From contig JBFKPQ010000012.1 in assembly GCA_041628225.1 (NCBI GenBank), positions 1-28,721 of the forward strand: DNA of 28,721 nucleotides. The letters run 5' to 3'. Shown piece after piece: positions 15,026 through 23,445 of this stretch. The translations under genes were made by a program, and so were the position numbers. The number at the start of each line of letters is the position of its first letter. The stretch's first letter is position 1. Under the pieces are notes generated by a model. The model did no database searches. It was not told the origin of the DNA and saw only the letters and a list, made by a program, of their open reading frames with translations. The DNA comes from JBFKPQ01 sp041628225. Its GTDB lineage: Bacteria; Actinomycetota; Acidimicrobiia; Spongiisociales; JAENVV01.

Positions 15026-16606
15026 ATGGTGGCGCAGGCCACGGCCACACCTCGGCTGAGCCGCTCGAAGGCTCCCGTGTGGCTGTGGGCGCTGGCCTTG
15101 GTGGTCGTCGTGCCCGTGGCGGCTCCGCTGGTCTCGATCGTGTGGCAAGTCGCCACCGATCCGAGCTGGGAACTCCTCGTCTCCGGACGGCTGGCGCAAC
15201 TGATGGGCAACACCCTGGGGCTGGTGGTCGCCGTGACCGCCTCGGCCACGGCGCTCGGGGTCGGAGGGGCGTGGGTGGTCACGCGGTTCGACCTCCCGAT
15301 GGCACGGCTGTGGTCGGCGATCCTGGCCCTGCCGCTCGTTCTGCCGTCGTACGTTCTCGCCCTGGCGTTGCTGGCGGCTACCGGCCCACGCGGGTCGCTG
15401 CAGAGCTGGATCGGCGTCAGCGTTCCCGCCATCTCGGGCTTCTGGGGATCGTGGATCGCGCTGACGCTCACGACCTACCCATACGTCTTCCTCGTGGCGA
15501 CCGTGACTCTGCGACGTATGGATCCGGCGCTCGAGGAGGCGGCGCGCGGCCTCGGCGCGTCGGCCGGCAAGGTGTTCCGTACTGTGGTGCTCGGCCAGCT
15601 GCGCCCCGCCGTGGGAGCGTCGGCTCTGCTCGTGGCGCTGTATACGTTGTCGGACTTCGGCGCCGTGTCGCTCATGCGGTTCGACACGTTCACCCGCGCC
15701 ATCTACACACAGTGGTCGGTGCGCCTCGATCGGACCCCCGCCTTGACCCTCGCCGTCGTGCTCGTGGTCGTCGCAGCCGGTCTCGTGTGGCTCGAACAGG
15801 CCAACCGGGGCAGAGCCTCGTATTTCGCCACGAAACCGACCCGGGGAGCCCGGGTCTATGCACCTCGCGGCGCCGCACGGTGGGGCGTCTATCTGGCGCT
15901 CGGCGCGCTCGTCCTGGCCGCGCTCGTCATCCCGATCTCCGTCCTGGTCTTCTGGCTGGTGCGCGGGATCGGAGCCGGCCAGACCCTCACCGGCCTCGCC
16001 CTCCCGGCGCTCCGGTCGGCCGGCGTTGCGCTCGGAGCCGCCGGGGTCGGTGCGGCCGCGGCGGTTCCCATCGCCGTGCTCGCCGTGCGTTACCCGTCAC
16101 GCGGCACGCGCTGGCTGGAGCGTTCGGTTTGGAGCGTCTACGCCCTGCCCCACATCACGGTGGCCGTGGCGATCCTCGCCATGGTGTTGAGCTGGGCGCG
16201 GCCGCTCTATCAGACATTGGCGGTCCTCATCGGCGCCTATGTCGTGCTGTTTCTCCCGCAGGCCTCGGGCGCGGTCAACAGCGCTCTCCTCCAGGTCAAC
16301 CCGCACGTCGAGGAAGCGGGACGGTCGCTGGGAGCCACGCACGCCGCGGCGTTGGCCAGGCTCACCCTGCCGCTGATCGGGCGCGGCCTGCTGTCGGGAG
16401 GCGCCCTCATCTTCTTGACCGTGATGAAGGAACTTCCCGCCACGCTGCTGCTGCGCCCCACCGGCTTCGAGACCCTGGCGGTCGCCATCTGGCAGCAGAG
16501 TTCCGAGGGCTTGTTCACCCGGGCGAGTTCGGCGGCGTTGGTACTCTTGGCGATCTCTTCGATCCCCATGTTCTTGATCTCGACCCGCGACCTACGTGAT
16601 GATTGA
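15026..16606 (+). CDS. Ferric-iron ABC transporter permease (fused two-domain FbpB type)
   Basis: The 526-aa protein carries two permease domains in tandem, as in FbpB/SfuB, with about 12 hydrophobic segments. Each half carries an EAA-type loop for ATPase contact: EEAARGLGASAGKVFRTVVL in the first half and EEAGRSLGATHAAALARLTLP in the second. The N-terminal helix VWLWALALVVVVPVAAPL and PLVLPSYVLALALL are typical. It forms the membrane channel for iron passed on by the lipoprotein. The 3' end overlaps the ATPase start by 8 nt, so the two are translationally coupled. Confidence 0.92.
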   Translation: MVAQATATPRLSRSKAPVWLWALALVVVVPVAAPLVSIVWQVATDPSWELLVSGRLAQLMGNTLGLVVAVTASATALGVGGAWVVTRFDLPMARLWSAILALPLVLPSYVLALALLAATGPRGSLQSWIGVSVPAISGFWGSWIALTLTTYPYVFLVATVTLRRMDPALEEAARGLGASAGKVFRTVVLGQLRPAVGASALLVALYTLSDFGAVSLMRFDTFTRAIYTQWSVRLDRTPALTLAVVLVVVAAGLVWLEQANRGRASYFATKPTRGARVYAPRGAARWGVYLALGALVLAALVIPISVLVFWLVRGIGAGQTLTGLALPALRSAGVALGAAGVGAAAAVPIAVLAVRYPSRGTRWLERSVWSVYALPHITVAVAILAMVLSWARPLYQTLAVLIGAYVVLFLPQASGAVNSALLQVNPHVEEAGRSLGATHAAALARLTLPLIGRGLLSGGALIFLTVMKELPATLLLRPTGFETLAVAIWQQSSEGLFTRASSAALVLLAISSIPMFLISTRDLRDD

Positions 16607-17609
16607 CCAGCAGCTCGCCATCCGGTGCCGCCAGCTGTCGAAGCGATACGGCGAGGCCGTCGCCCTCGACGGGTTCAACCTCGACGTCTGGGAGGGCAAT
16701 GTCGTGAGTCTGCTCGGGCCGTCCGGGTGCGGGAAGACGACCGCGCTGCGGACGATCGCCGGGTTCGAACGGCCCGATGCCGGGACGATCGAGGTGCACG
16801 GGAACCCGGTCGTCGACGGATCGATCTTCGTGCCTCCCGAGCGTCGGAACGTCGGCATGGTGTTCCAGGACTACGCCCTGTTCCCACACATGACCGTCGC
16901 CGCCAACGTCGCCTTCGGTGTCGACCGCGACCAGCGCCGTGTGGATGAGGTGCTCGAACTCGTGGGCTTGGCCGGCCTCGGCGACCGGATGCCCCATGAG
17001 CTGTCCGGGGGACAGCAACAGCGCGTGGCCTTGGCGAGGGCTCTCGCTCCTCGCCCGTCGGTGGTGCTACTCGATGAGCCGTTCTCCAACCTCGACGCCA
17101 CGTTGCGCGAGCGGGTGCGCCGGGAGGTACGCAGCATCCTTCGAGAGTCACGCACCACGGCGGTGTTCGTCACCCACGACCAGGAAGAAGCCCTGGCGGC
17201 GAGCGACGTCGTCGCGGTCATGCACGAAGGGGCCGTGATCCAGGCAGCACCGCCCGATGTGTTGTACCGCAGCCCTGCCACGCGCTGGGTGGCCGGCTTC
17301 GTCGGCGACGCCGACTTCGTTGCCGCCCATGCCGCCGGCGGCTCGGCCGACACACCGCTCGGGCGCTTCCCGACCGAGCTGACCGGCCCCGTCACCGTCA
17401 TGATCCGCCCCGAGGACGTCCGGCTGTGGAGCGACGCCGACGGTACGGGCGAAGTCATCGAGCGCGAGTTCTTCGGCCATGACCAGCTCTACGTCGTGCG
17501 ACTCGACGGGGGTCAGGTCATCCGGGTCCGCACGGGCTCGACGCCCTTGCTCGGACGCCACGAGCGCGTCGCGGTCGAGGTCACCGAGGCGATCACGTTT
17601 CCCGGCTGA
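16599..17609 (+). CDS. Ferric-iron ABC transporter ATP-binding protein
   Basis: The 336-aa ATPase (FbpC type) has Walker A GPSGCGKT (40-47), Q-loop VFQDYALFPHM (Gln90), signature LSGGQQQRVALARAL (135-149), Walker B VVLLDEPFSNLD (about 155-166) and H-loop VTHDQEEA (His193). A C-terminal TOBE-like domain includes VMIRPEDVRLW and GEVIEREFFGHDQLYVVRL, as in FbpC and other CUT1-like importers. The start could be GTG 16596 or ATG 16599. It ends the importer operon. Its TGA directly abuts the stop of the convergent rhodanese gene, the two forming GCTGATCAGC, a perfect palindrome. Confidence 0.93.
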   Translation: MIDQQLAIRCRQLSKRYGEAVALDGFNLDVWEGNVVSLLGPSGCGKTTALRTIAGFERPDAGTIEVHGNPVVDGSIFVPPERRNVGMVFQDYALFPHMTVAANVAFGVDRDQRRVDEVLELVGLAGLGDRMPHELSGGQQQRVALARALAPRPSVVLLDEPFSNLDATLRERVRREVRSILRESRTTAVFVTHDQEEALAASDVVAVMHEGAVIQAAPPDVLYRSPATRWVAGFVGDADFVAAHAAGGSADTPLGRFPTELTGPVTVMIRPEDVRLWSDADGTGEVIEREFFGHDQLYVVRLDGGQVIRVRTGSTPLLGRHERVAVEVTEAITFPG

Positions 17610-18002
17610 TCAGCGCGTGAGCGGAAGTCCCGCCTGCACCCATTCGATGATCCCGCCGTCCACGTCGTGCACGGACTGGAATCCGAGGTCGGCCATGATG
17701 GGGATCGTCTGGCCGGACCGGTTGCCGGACCGGCAGTAGATGACGTACTCGGTGGCCGGATCGAGGTCGGCCAGCTGGTCGGCGAAGTCCGCTGCGTAGA
17801 AATCGATGTTGATGGCGTTCTCGAGGTGCCCCTCGGCGAACTCCTCAGGAGTTCTGACGTCGAGGACGACGACCGGCCGCTCGTCGATCATGGCCGCCGC
17901 GTCGCGCGGCGTGACGAGGTCGAGTCGTGGCTCCGTGGCCGTCGAGGCGCAGGAGGCGACCACCAGTCCGAGGCTGATCGTGAGCAGTATGAGTCGGCGC
18001 AT
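17610..18002 (-). CDS. Lipoprotein single-domain rhodanese (sulfurtransferase)
   Basis: The 130-aa protein has a lipoprotein signal peptide with lipobox VASC (Cys18), followed by one rhodanese domain: VVVLDVRTPEEFAEGHLENA, then the active-site loop YCRSGNRSGQT with catalytic Cys90, and DVDGGIIEWVQAGLPL. It would transfer or capture sulfane sulfur on the outer face of the membrane. The open frame extends upstream to 18278, but ATG 18002 is certain from the signal peptide. TATTCT ends 6 nt before it, so the mRNA is probably leaderless. It follows the 268-aa gene by 35 nt yet has its own promoter containing a CsoR/CstR-type palindrome. Confidence 0.9.
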   Translation of the reverse strand: MRRLILLTISLGLVVASCASTATEPRLDLVTPRDAAAMIDERPVVVLDVRTPEEFAEGHLENAINIDFYAADFADQLADLDPATEYVIYCRSGNRSGQTIPIMADLGFQSVHDVDGGIIEWVQAGLPLTR

Positions 18003-18008
18003 GCCGGC

Positions 18009-18037
18009 AGAATACCATACCCCTGGGGGTATGTATA
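18009..18037 (-). promoter_or_regulatory. Rhodanese promoter with nested CsoR/CstR-type operator
   Basis: On the minus strand TATACA (18037-18032) and TATTCT (18014-18009) are 17 nt apart as -35 and -10. The palindrome CATACCCC-TG-GGGGTATG (18016-18033, perfect 8-bp arms) fills the spacer. This G/C-run palindrome flanked by ATA/TAT is the known operator style of CsoR-family repressors, including the persulfide sensor CstR that controls rhodanese genes in staphylococci. No CsoR-family gene is in the window. Confidence 0.66.
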
Positions 18038-18844
18038 TCAGGCGGTGAGACGGCGGGCCGTCGATGCGGCGCGATTCGACAGATCGCGCCACAGTTGCGC
18101 CGTGCCCGGATGCGCCGCCGCGAGCATGTCCCAACGCCTCGCCTCGGCCAGATAGTGCGCGATCAAACCGGACCGAGTGGCACGATCGCCGAGCCAGCCG
18201 CGATCCAAGGTCCGATAGACCAGGCGCGCATGGCGAACCCGGCTGAGGTCTCCGGCGAGCAAGACGCTTCCGCTCCACAGCGACATCAGGAAATCGTGCA
18301 TCGGCGCATCCGGCTCGAGCGGGCCGAACCCGTCGAAGCCCGGGACGACCAGACCCTCGGACCCTGACAGGGCGGGGGCCGGGCGGAGCGCGTCCCCCAG
18401 CCCCAGGAGGCGCTCGGCGGTCGTGCGCGCCTCATCCCGACGGTCGACGTGCGACCGGGCTACCGCGAGCAACCAGGGCACCGCCCAGTGGAGCACGCGG
18501 TCGCCGACGAGGAACCGCCGCTCGGCGTAGGCGCGCGTGGCGATGTGGTACCGGCCCTCTGCCCAGGCCGAGGATTCGGCTTGGGCGAGTCCGGCGGCGA
18601 ATCGGGTCAGATCCGAGAGGTCGAACCACCCCGGCTGGTAGCCCCAGGCCGCCATGCGCTTGCCGAGATCATCGGTCGGATCGAAGAAGCCGACTACGGA
18701 TCGTTCGGTGGCGGGCAAGTCCGACCACACGGCAAAGTGGGCGTCCTCGGTCCAGCGGCGCGCGACCGCCATCCACTGGTCGGCCTCGGTGGCGGCACGG
18801 GCTGCGGCTGGGTTGGCGAGGTGGGTATCAGGCGCGGTATGCAT
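18038..18844 (-). CDS. Protein of unknown function, molybdoenzyme operon
   Basis: I do not recognise this 268-aa protein. It starts MHTAPDTHLANPAAARAATE, looks soluble and largely helical, and is rich in Trp, Arg and Ala, with stretches such as WGYQPGWFDLSDLTRFAAGL, RFLVGDRVLHWAVPWLLAVA and FLMSLWSGSVLLAGDLSRVR. The helical repeat-like layout recalls TPR or chaperone proteins. There are no cysteine clusters, signal peptide or membrane segments. Its start overlaps the 3' end of the molybdopterin oxidoreductase gene by 17 nt, so it is almost certainly co-translated with it. That position is typical of a dedicated maturation chaperone (TorD/NarJ role), though I see no TorD signature. A chaperone role is inference only. 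Confidence 0.7.
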   Translation of the reverse strand: MHTAPDTHLANPAAARAATEADQWMAVARRWTEDAHFAVWSDLPATERSVVGFFDPTDDLGKRMAAWGYQPGWFDLSDLTRFAAGLAQAESSAWAEGRYHIATRAYAERRFLVGDRVLHWAVPWLLAVARSHVDRRDEARTTAERLLGLGDALRPAPALSGSEGLVVPGFDGFGPLEPDAPMHDFLMSLWSGSVLLAGDLSRVRHARLVYRTLDRGWLGDRATRSGLIAHYLAEARRWDMLAAAHPGTAQLWRDLSNRAASTARRLTA

Positions 18845-21596
18845 CCAGCGTCGGCTTGATCGGTCGTGCGAGCCAGGTCGGTCGGCGGGTGCCGTCGGGA
18901 CCTGGTCCCGGCTTGGTCAGTCCCAGCCAGTCGCGGTAGACCTGATAGCTCTTGTTCGTATCCACGACGACGTCACCGTAGCGGTCCTCGGGCGCCGCGG
19001 GCGTGATTGTCACGACCTGATGCCAGGCGTGCATGCCCGAGATCGGGTCGGGATGCGGAGGGAAGGCGAGATTCTGATGGACGCCGGCGTCACGCCACCA
19101 GATCCGCTCCGAATCGGGATCTTCCGAAGCGAAGGGGACAATGCCGTGCCGCTGCCGCAGCCTCCAGCGGCCCTCACCGAGTTCGTCGATGTCGACGAGC
19201 GCGGACGACCAGCGCTCGTTGCCGAGCGTCTCGTCGAGCCGCCACCGTCCGAGATGGTGGCTGGCGGCCACGACGCCCGGCCGGATGCCCTCGGTCCGCC
19301 AGGCGCGGATCACGAAGTACCCGGTGTCGGTGGTGATCCTGACCAGATCACCGGTGTCGAGGCCCATCGCCTCTGCATCGATCGGGTTGATCCACAGCGG
19401 ATGCCCATGGCTGATCTCGTACAGATACTTGGCATTGCCGGACCGTGTGTGGATGAGCGTCGGCAGCCGGAAGATCGGCAACAGCACGCGTTGGCCCTTG
19501 GCCTGGTCGAGATCCCGCCAGTACACGTGGGTCTTCAGGTAGGTGGGTATGGATTCGTCGGGCCAACCCCACTCGTCCATCGTCTTCGACCACCACTCCA
19601 GCTTCTTGGTCGGCGATGCGAATCCGACCCGGGCATCGCCCTCGACCGAGATGCCTTTCACCTTGCCGTCGACGCGCACGAGGCCGTCGTGGCCGATCTC
19701 ACCGCCGACCGGCCGCTCGTGCACCTCATAGATGTCGCGCTCGACTTCGACCGCTCCGTACTTCCGCATGTACTGCAGCGGCGTGAGGCCTTCGTCGGCC
19801 GCCTTCTCCGGCAGGCCCGGGACCGAATGATCGAACATCCATCCGTAGTACTCGTCGACGGAGATCGGGCGGTCGGGATCATTCGGCGATGCGAACCACT
19901 GCTTGATGCCGAGTGAGCCATCGGGGTCGACGCGCCATGACAGGTCTATCCAGAATTCGGTCTCTTCCCACACTTCGCCGGGATTGGCTTCATAGGTGCG
20001 GGAGAACGTCTTGCCTTCCCGCTCACCGGCCACGCGCAACACCGGTTGGCGGAAACCGAGCCACTGCCCGGCGTGGGTCTCATACGAGTGGGTGTCGTGG
20101 CGTTCCGACCCCACTCCCATGGGGATGACGTAGTCCGCGTACCAGGCGGTCTCCGACCAGGTCGGCGTCATGGCGATGTGCAGTCCCACCTTCGCTTCGT
20201 CGGTCAACACTTCGATCCACGAGAAACCGTCGGGGTTGGTCCACACCGGGTTGTACACGCGAGTGAAGTAGACGTCGACCTTGCCGCGGCCCTCCTTCAG
20301 GAAGTACGGCAACAGGTAGCTGAGTTCATGATGGGCGAACGGGTATTCGGCGGGCCACAGCATCTCGTTCCAGCGGCTGTGCGGTGGCGGCATGTTCCAG
20401 TGCTCGGGCTTGAACTTGTCCCACGCACTGGGCGACGTCCCGCCCACGGTTCCCACGGAACCGGTCAACACGTGCAAGAACCAGAGGCAACGAGCCACCT
20501 GCCAGCCACCGAGATTCCCCGAGCCGGCGGATCGCCAGGTGTGGGACGAGAACCGGGTGCCGGCCGCCGCGATGCCGTCGGCGACCTGGAAGATCTGATC
20601 GACGGCGATGCCCGACTCCTCGGCCGCCCACTCCGGCGTGTACTCGGCGTAGGTCTCAGCCAGCACCTCGACGAACTCGTCGAAGGACTGGGGTCGGTCC
20701 GGATACCGCTCTGCCATCGTCTGTTCCCAGTTGATCCATCGCCGCACGAACGGCCGGTTGATCTGGCCGCGATCGATGAGGAGCTTGGCGACCGCCAGCA
20801 ACATCGCCGCCTCGGTCCCCGGCCAGACGGACATCCAGATGTCGGCCATCGACGCCGTATTCGACAAGCGAGGATCCACGACCGCCAGCTTCGCGCCGGA
20901 CTGCTTGCCCTCCATGATGCGCTGGGCGTGCGGATTGAAGTAGTGGCCGGTCTCGAGATGCGACGAGAGCAACAGGATGAAGCGGGCGTTGGCGAAGTCG
21001 GCGGACGGGCGATCGTGGCCCATCCACATCGCGTAGCCGGTCCGCGCTCCCGACGAGCAGATATTGGTGTGCGAGTTGTGGCCGTCGACATCCCACGCCT
21101 TGAGCGTGCGGTCCATGAAGCCATCCTCCCCGGGGCGGCCGACGTGATACATGATCTCGTCATTCCGCCCTTCGGACAGGGCGATGCGCATCCGTCCGGC
21201 GATGTCGTCGAGCACCTCATCCCACGTCACGCGTTCCCACTGGCCCGACCCGCGCGGCCCGACGCGTCGCATCGGGTACAGGATGCGTTCGGGGTCGTAC
21301 ATCTGGTTGAGCGTCGCCGGGCCCTTGGCACAGTTTCGACCGCGCGAACCGGGATGGGCGGGGTTGCCCTCGAAGCGGCGCACCTCGCCGGACTGCTTGT
21401 CGATCACCGCCAGCAGTCCGCATGCCGACTCGCAGTTGAAGCAGGTGGTCGGGACATACCGCACCGAGTGCTTGACCTTTGTCGGCCAGGCTTTGGCGTC
21501 GTACTCCTCCCAGTCGTCCCAGCGATCGGGCGGTGGGAAGTCGGTCAGCTCCGATCCGGGGAGCAGCCGGGGGATGTCCGAATTGGTCGTCATCAT
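18828..21596 (-). CDS. Molybdopterin oxidoreductase catalytic subunit (SoeA/PsrA-like)
   Basis: The 922-aa DMSO-reductase-family subunit has an N-terminal [4Fe-4S] site CFNCESAC...NCAKG (Cys52, 55, 59, 89). A probable molybdenum-ligating Cys180 lies in NICSSGARTGYA. Molybdopterin-binding segments follow, including VVDPRLSNTASMADIW and a C-terminal dinucleotide-binding domain with LIHTRSGNAKYL, HPLWINPIDAEAMGLDTGDL and HHLGRWR. There is no twin-arginine signal, so the enzyme should stay in the cytoplasm. That favours a SoeA-type sulfite dehydrogenase over Tat-exported PsrA/PhsA/TtrA reductases. Its partner is the fused FeS/NrfD protein 7 nt upstream. The sulfur genes around it agree with sulfite oxidation, but substrate and direction are inferred. 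ATG 21593 is an alternative start with better Shine-Dalgarno spacing. Confidence 0.88.
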   Translation of the reverse strand: MMTTNSDIPRLLPGSELTDFPPPDRWDDWEEYDAKAWPTKVKHSVRYVPTTCFNCESACGLLAVIDKQSGEVRRFEGNPAHPGSRGRNCAKGPATLNQMYDPERILYPMRRVGPRGSGQWERVTWDEVLDDIAGRMRIALSEGRNDEIMYHVGRPGEDGFMDRTLKAWDVDGHNSHTNICSSGARTGYAMWMGHDRPSADFANARFILLLSSHLETGHYFNPHAQRIMEGKQSGAKLAVVDPRLSNTASMADIWMSVWPGTEAAMLLAVAKLLIDRGQINRPFVRRWINWEQTMAERYPDRPQSFDEFVEVLAETYAEYTPEWAAEESGIAVDQIFQVADGIAAAGTRFSSHTWRSAGSGNLGGWQVARCLWFLHVLTGSVGTVGGTSPSAWDKFKPEHWNMPPPHSRWNEMLWPAEYPFAHHELSYLLPYFLKEGRGKVDVYFTRVYNPVWTNPDGFSWIEVLTDEAKVGLHIAMTPTWSETAWYADYVIPMGVGSERHDTHSYETHAGQWLGFRQPVLRVAGEREGKTFSRTYEANPGEVWEETEFWIDLSWRVDPDGSLGIKQWFASPNDPDRPISVDEYYGWMFDHSVPGLPEKAADEGLTPLQYMRKYGAVEVERDIYEVHERPVGGEIGHDGLVRVDGKVKGISVEGDARVGFASPTKKLEWWSKTMDEWGWPDESIPTYLKTHVYWRDLDQAKGQRVLLPIFRLPTLIHTRSGNAKYLYEISHGHPLWINPIDAEAMGLDTGDLVRITTDTGYFVIRAWRTEGIRPGVVAASHHLGRWRLDETLGNERWSSALVDIDELGEGRWRLRQRHGIVPFASEDPDSERIWWRDAGVHQNLAFPPHPDPISGMHAWHQVVTITPAAPEDRYGDVVVDTNKSYQVYRDWLGLTKPGPGPDGTRRPTWLARPIKPTLDAYRA

Positions 21597-21603
21597 CAGC
21601 CTT

Positions 21604-23154
21604 TCAGGACAGAGGTACCGACTGCCCGGCTTTCACCATGGCATCGTCTGCGAACCAGATTCCGGCCGAGACCGCCAGCCCGCCCAGGGCGGCGAGCGGC
21701 ATCCCGCCGGCGCCGTTGAGTGCGAGCAGGCCGGAGATGGCCGGTGCGATGACCCCGAGACCGAGGCCTCCGATCCACCACTCGGTCCGGTAGGCACCGG
21801 CTGTCATGTGGTGGACGGCTTCAGCGATGTTGCGCGTGGGATGCCGGCTGACCAACTCCCCGACGGCGATGAGCCCGAGCGCCACCGCGCCACCGACCAT
21901 CGACCACACGAAAGCCCGTTCCGCCGTCTCAGAGACCTCGAACACGAGGCTGCCGACGGCGGCCGCCCCGCCGCCGACGGCGAACGCGCCGGCGATCATG
22001 TGCCACAAGAGCATCGGGCTCTGCCACAGGTCTCGAGCTTCGGCCTGGCCGAAGAGGAACGCCGTGTAGCCGGCGAGCGCGAGCGCCAGGGGGACGCCGA
22101 CCCACACGCAGACTCTTACGATGGTGTCGGCTCCCGCGACGCCGGCGAGGAACCACACGCCCATGAGGGCGGCGTAGGCCGACAGTACGTAGGCGCCTTT
22201 CACGAGCCACGATCCCGGGTTGCCCCGGGTGAGCAGGTAGTAGAAGCGATCCGGCCGTTTGAGATCCCACACGAGCAGGACGCCCGTCAGAGCCAAGAAC
22301 AGCCCGGCCACGAGGGGCACGACCCAGCGGGAGAACGCATTGTCGACGCCGGCTCCCGCCAGGAGCGACATCGCCACCGCGAGGACCAGCCCCGCCGCAA
22401 TCCCCTTGGTGAGGAAGTAGCTCGACACGCGCCAGCCCCACGGCATGGGATGGTCGGTGTTGTACACGACGCGGGGCGGCGCACCGTCGGCGCGCACCGT
22501 GGTCGGTCCGTGGGCCTCGGCGGTGGGGTCCACCGTGAGGAACGACCCGGCGTCGTCCCGCCAGATGCCACCGCCCTGGAATGCCGGCGTCGAGAGCGGA
22601 TCGAGGTTCGCCTCGTCGGCTCCCAGGTAGAACAGGTTCGGCTTCGTGCCCTGCTCGACGGCGCGCTGGCTCGTCTTCTCGGTCTTCACGAGCCGGGCGA
22701 TCTTGGTCGTCGGGTCGTCCAGGTCGCCCGCCACGATGGCCTGCTCCGGGCAGACGACCACACAGGCGGGCTCCAATCCGACTTCGACCCGGTGAGAGCA
22801 GTAATTGCACTTCTGGGCGGTGTGCTCCTGCGGGTCGATGTAGAGCGCATCGTACGGACACGCCTGCATGCACGACTTGCAGCCGATGCAGTTGTCGGTG
22901 TTGAAGTCCACGATGCCGTCAGCACGCTTGTAGAGCGCCCTCGTCGGACAGATCGTCACGCACGGTGCGTCGGTGCAGTGGTTGCACCGCATCACGGAGA
23001 AGAACCGCTTCGTGTCGGGCCACGAGCCCTTTTCCACGTACTTCACCCACGTGCGATTCACGCCGAGCGGGACGTCGTGTTCGGTCTTGCAGGCCACCGT
23101 GCAGGCATGACAGCCGATGCACTTGTGTTGGTCGATAACGAAGCCGTACTTCAC
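21604..23154 (-). CDS. Fused four-cluster ferredoxin and NrfD-type membrane subunit
   Basis: This 516-aa protein joins two subunits that are usually separate. Residues 1-150 form a PsrB/NrfC/SoeB-type ferredoxin with sixteen cysteines for four [4Fe-4S] clusters: Cys12/15/18/22, 57/60/65/69, 89/92/95/99 and 116/119/131/135. A linker of about 90 residues contains KPNLFYLGADEANLDPLSTP. From about residue 245 an NrfD/PsrC/SoeC-type domain runs with about eight hydrophobic segments to the C-terminus. It would carry electrons from the molybdenum subunit to membrane quinone. It starts at GTG 23154, and the GAGG Shine-Dalgarno lies partly in the loop of a small hairpin (23155-23169). No signal peptide is present, consistent with a cytoplasmic catalytic unit. 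Confidence 0.92.
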   Translation of the reverse strand: MKYGFVIDQHKCIGCHACTVACKTEHDVPLGVNRTWVKYVEKGSWPDTKRFFSVMRCNHCTDAPCVTICPTRALYKRADGIVDFNTDNCIGCKSCMQACPYDALYIDPQEHTAQKCNYCSHRVEVGLEPACVVVCPEQAIVAGDLDDPTTKIARLVKTEKTSQRAVEQGTKPNLFYLGADEANLDPLSTPAFQGGGIWRDDAGSFLTVDPTAEAHGPTTVRADGAPPRVVYNTDHPMPWGWRVSSYFLTKGIAAGLVLAVAMSLLAGAGVDNAFSRWVVPLVAGLFLALTGVLLVWDLKRPDRFYYLLTRGNPGSWLVKGAYVLSAYAALMGVWFLAGVAGADTIVRVCVWVGVPLALALAGYTAFLFGQAEARDLWQSPMLLWHMIAGAFAVGGGAAAVGSLVFEVSETAERAFVWSMVGGAVALGLIAVGELVSRHPTRNIAEAVHHMTAGAYRTEWWIGGLGLGVIAPAISGLLALNGAGGMPLAALGGLAVSAGIWFADDAMVKAGQSVPLS

Positions 23155-23169
23155 GTTGCCTCACGCAAC
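23155..23169 (-). promoter_or_regulatory. Hairpin that includes the ribosome binding site of the fused FeS/NrfD gene
   Basis: The minus-strand sequence GTTGC-GTGAG-GCAAC forms a perfect 5-bp stem directly before the GTG start. The GAGG Shine-Dalgarno lies in the loop and the first stem base. It could tune translation relative to tusA. It is short and may be accidental. Confidence 0.3.
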
Positions 23170-23204
23170 GATGGGAAAAGGGGCAAGAGGCCTCCTGAGA
23201 GTGT

Positions 23205-23429
23205 TCAGCTCTTGACGATCACGAAGTGGTGTTCACCGTTCTCCGTGAACTGCTCCTTCAGAGGATGGCCCATGTCCTTCGACCAGGCGGGGATATCGGA
23301 GAGAGCGCCGTTGTCGGTGGCGATCACTTCCAGCGATTGTCCGGAGGTGATCTCGGCGATGGCCTGGGCCACCTTGATCACCGGCATGGGGCACTGGAGC
23401 CCTCGTGCGTCTACGACCTTGTCTGCCAT
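23205..23429 (-). CDS. tusA: TusA-family sulfurtransferase
   Basis: The 74-aa sulfur carrier has the family signature DARGLQCPMPVIKVAQAI, with Cys13 in the CPxP motif as the persulfide-carrying residue, and the C-terminal FTENGEHHFVIVKS strand. TusA proteins shuttle sulfane sulfur between rhodaneses, DsrE-type proteins and oxidising enzymes. Here it lies 16 nt after the DsrE2-like gene and 50 nt before the FeS/NrfD gene, an arrangement close to the rhd-tusA-dsrE2 modules of sulfur oxidisers. That context favours a role in dissimilatory sulfur transfer rather than tRNA thiolation. Confidence 0.93.
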   Translation of the reverse strand: MADKVVDARGLQCPMPVIKVAQAIAEITSGQSLEVIATDNGALSDIPAWSKDMGHPLKEQFTENGEHHFVIVKS

Positions 23430-23445
23430 GGTTTGGTTCCTCCGA

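Noticed and set aside
15079..16599. A 506-codon frame overlapping the iron permease on the same strand
   Set aside because: It is a +2-frame shadow rich in Arg and Gly, while the permease frame has clear membrane helices and EAA loops.
18828..21596. Exported (Tat) polysulfide or thiosulfate reductase, or nitrate reductase
   Set aside because: No twin-arginine motif is present in the N-terminus, which runs straight from an acidic lead into the CxxC cluster site. The Mo ligand appears to be Cys180, not the Asp of respiratory NarG. A cytoplasmic Soe-like enzyme fits better, though the substrate is unproven.
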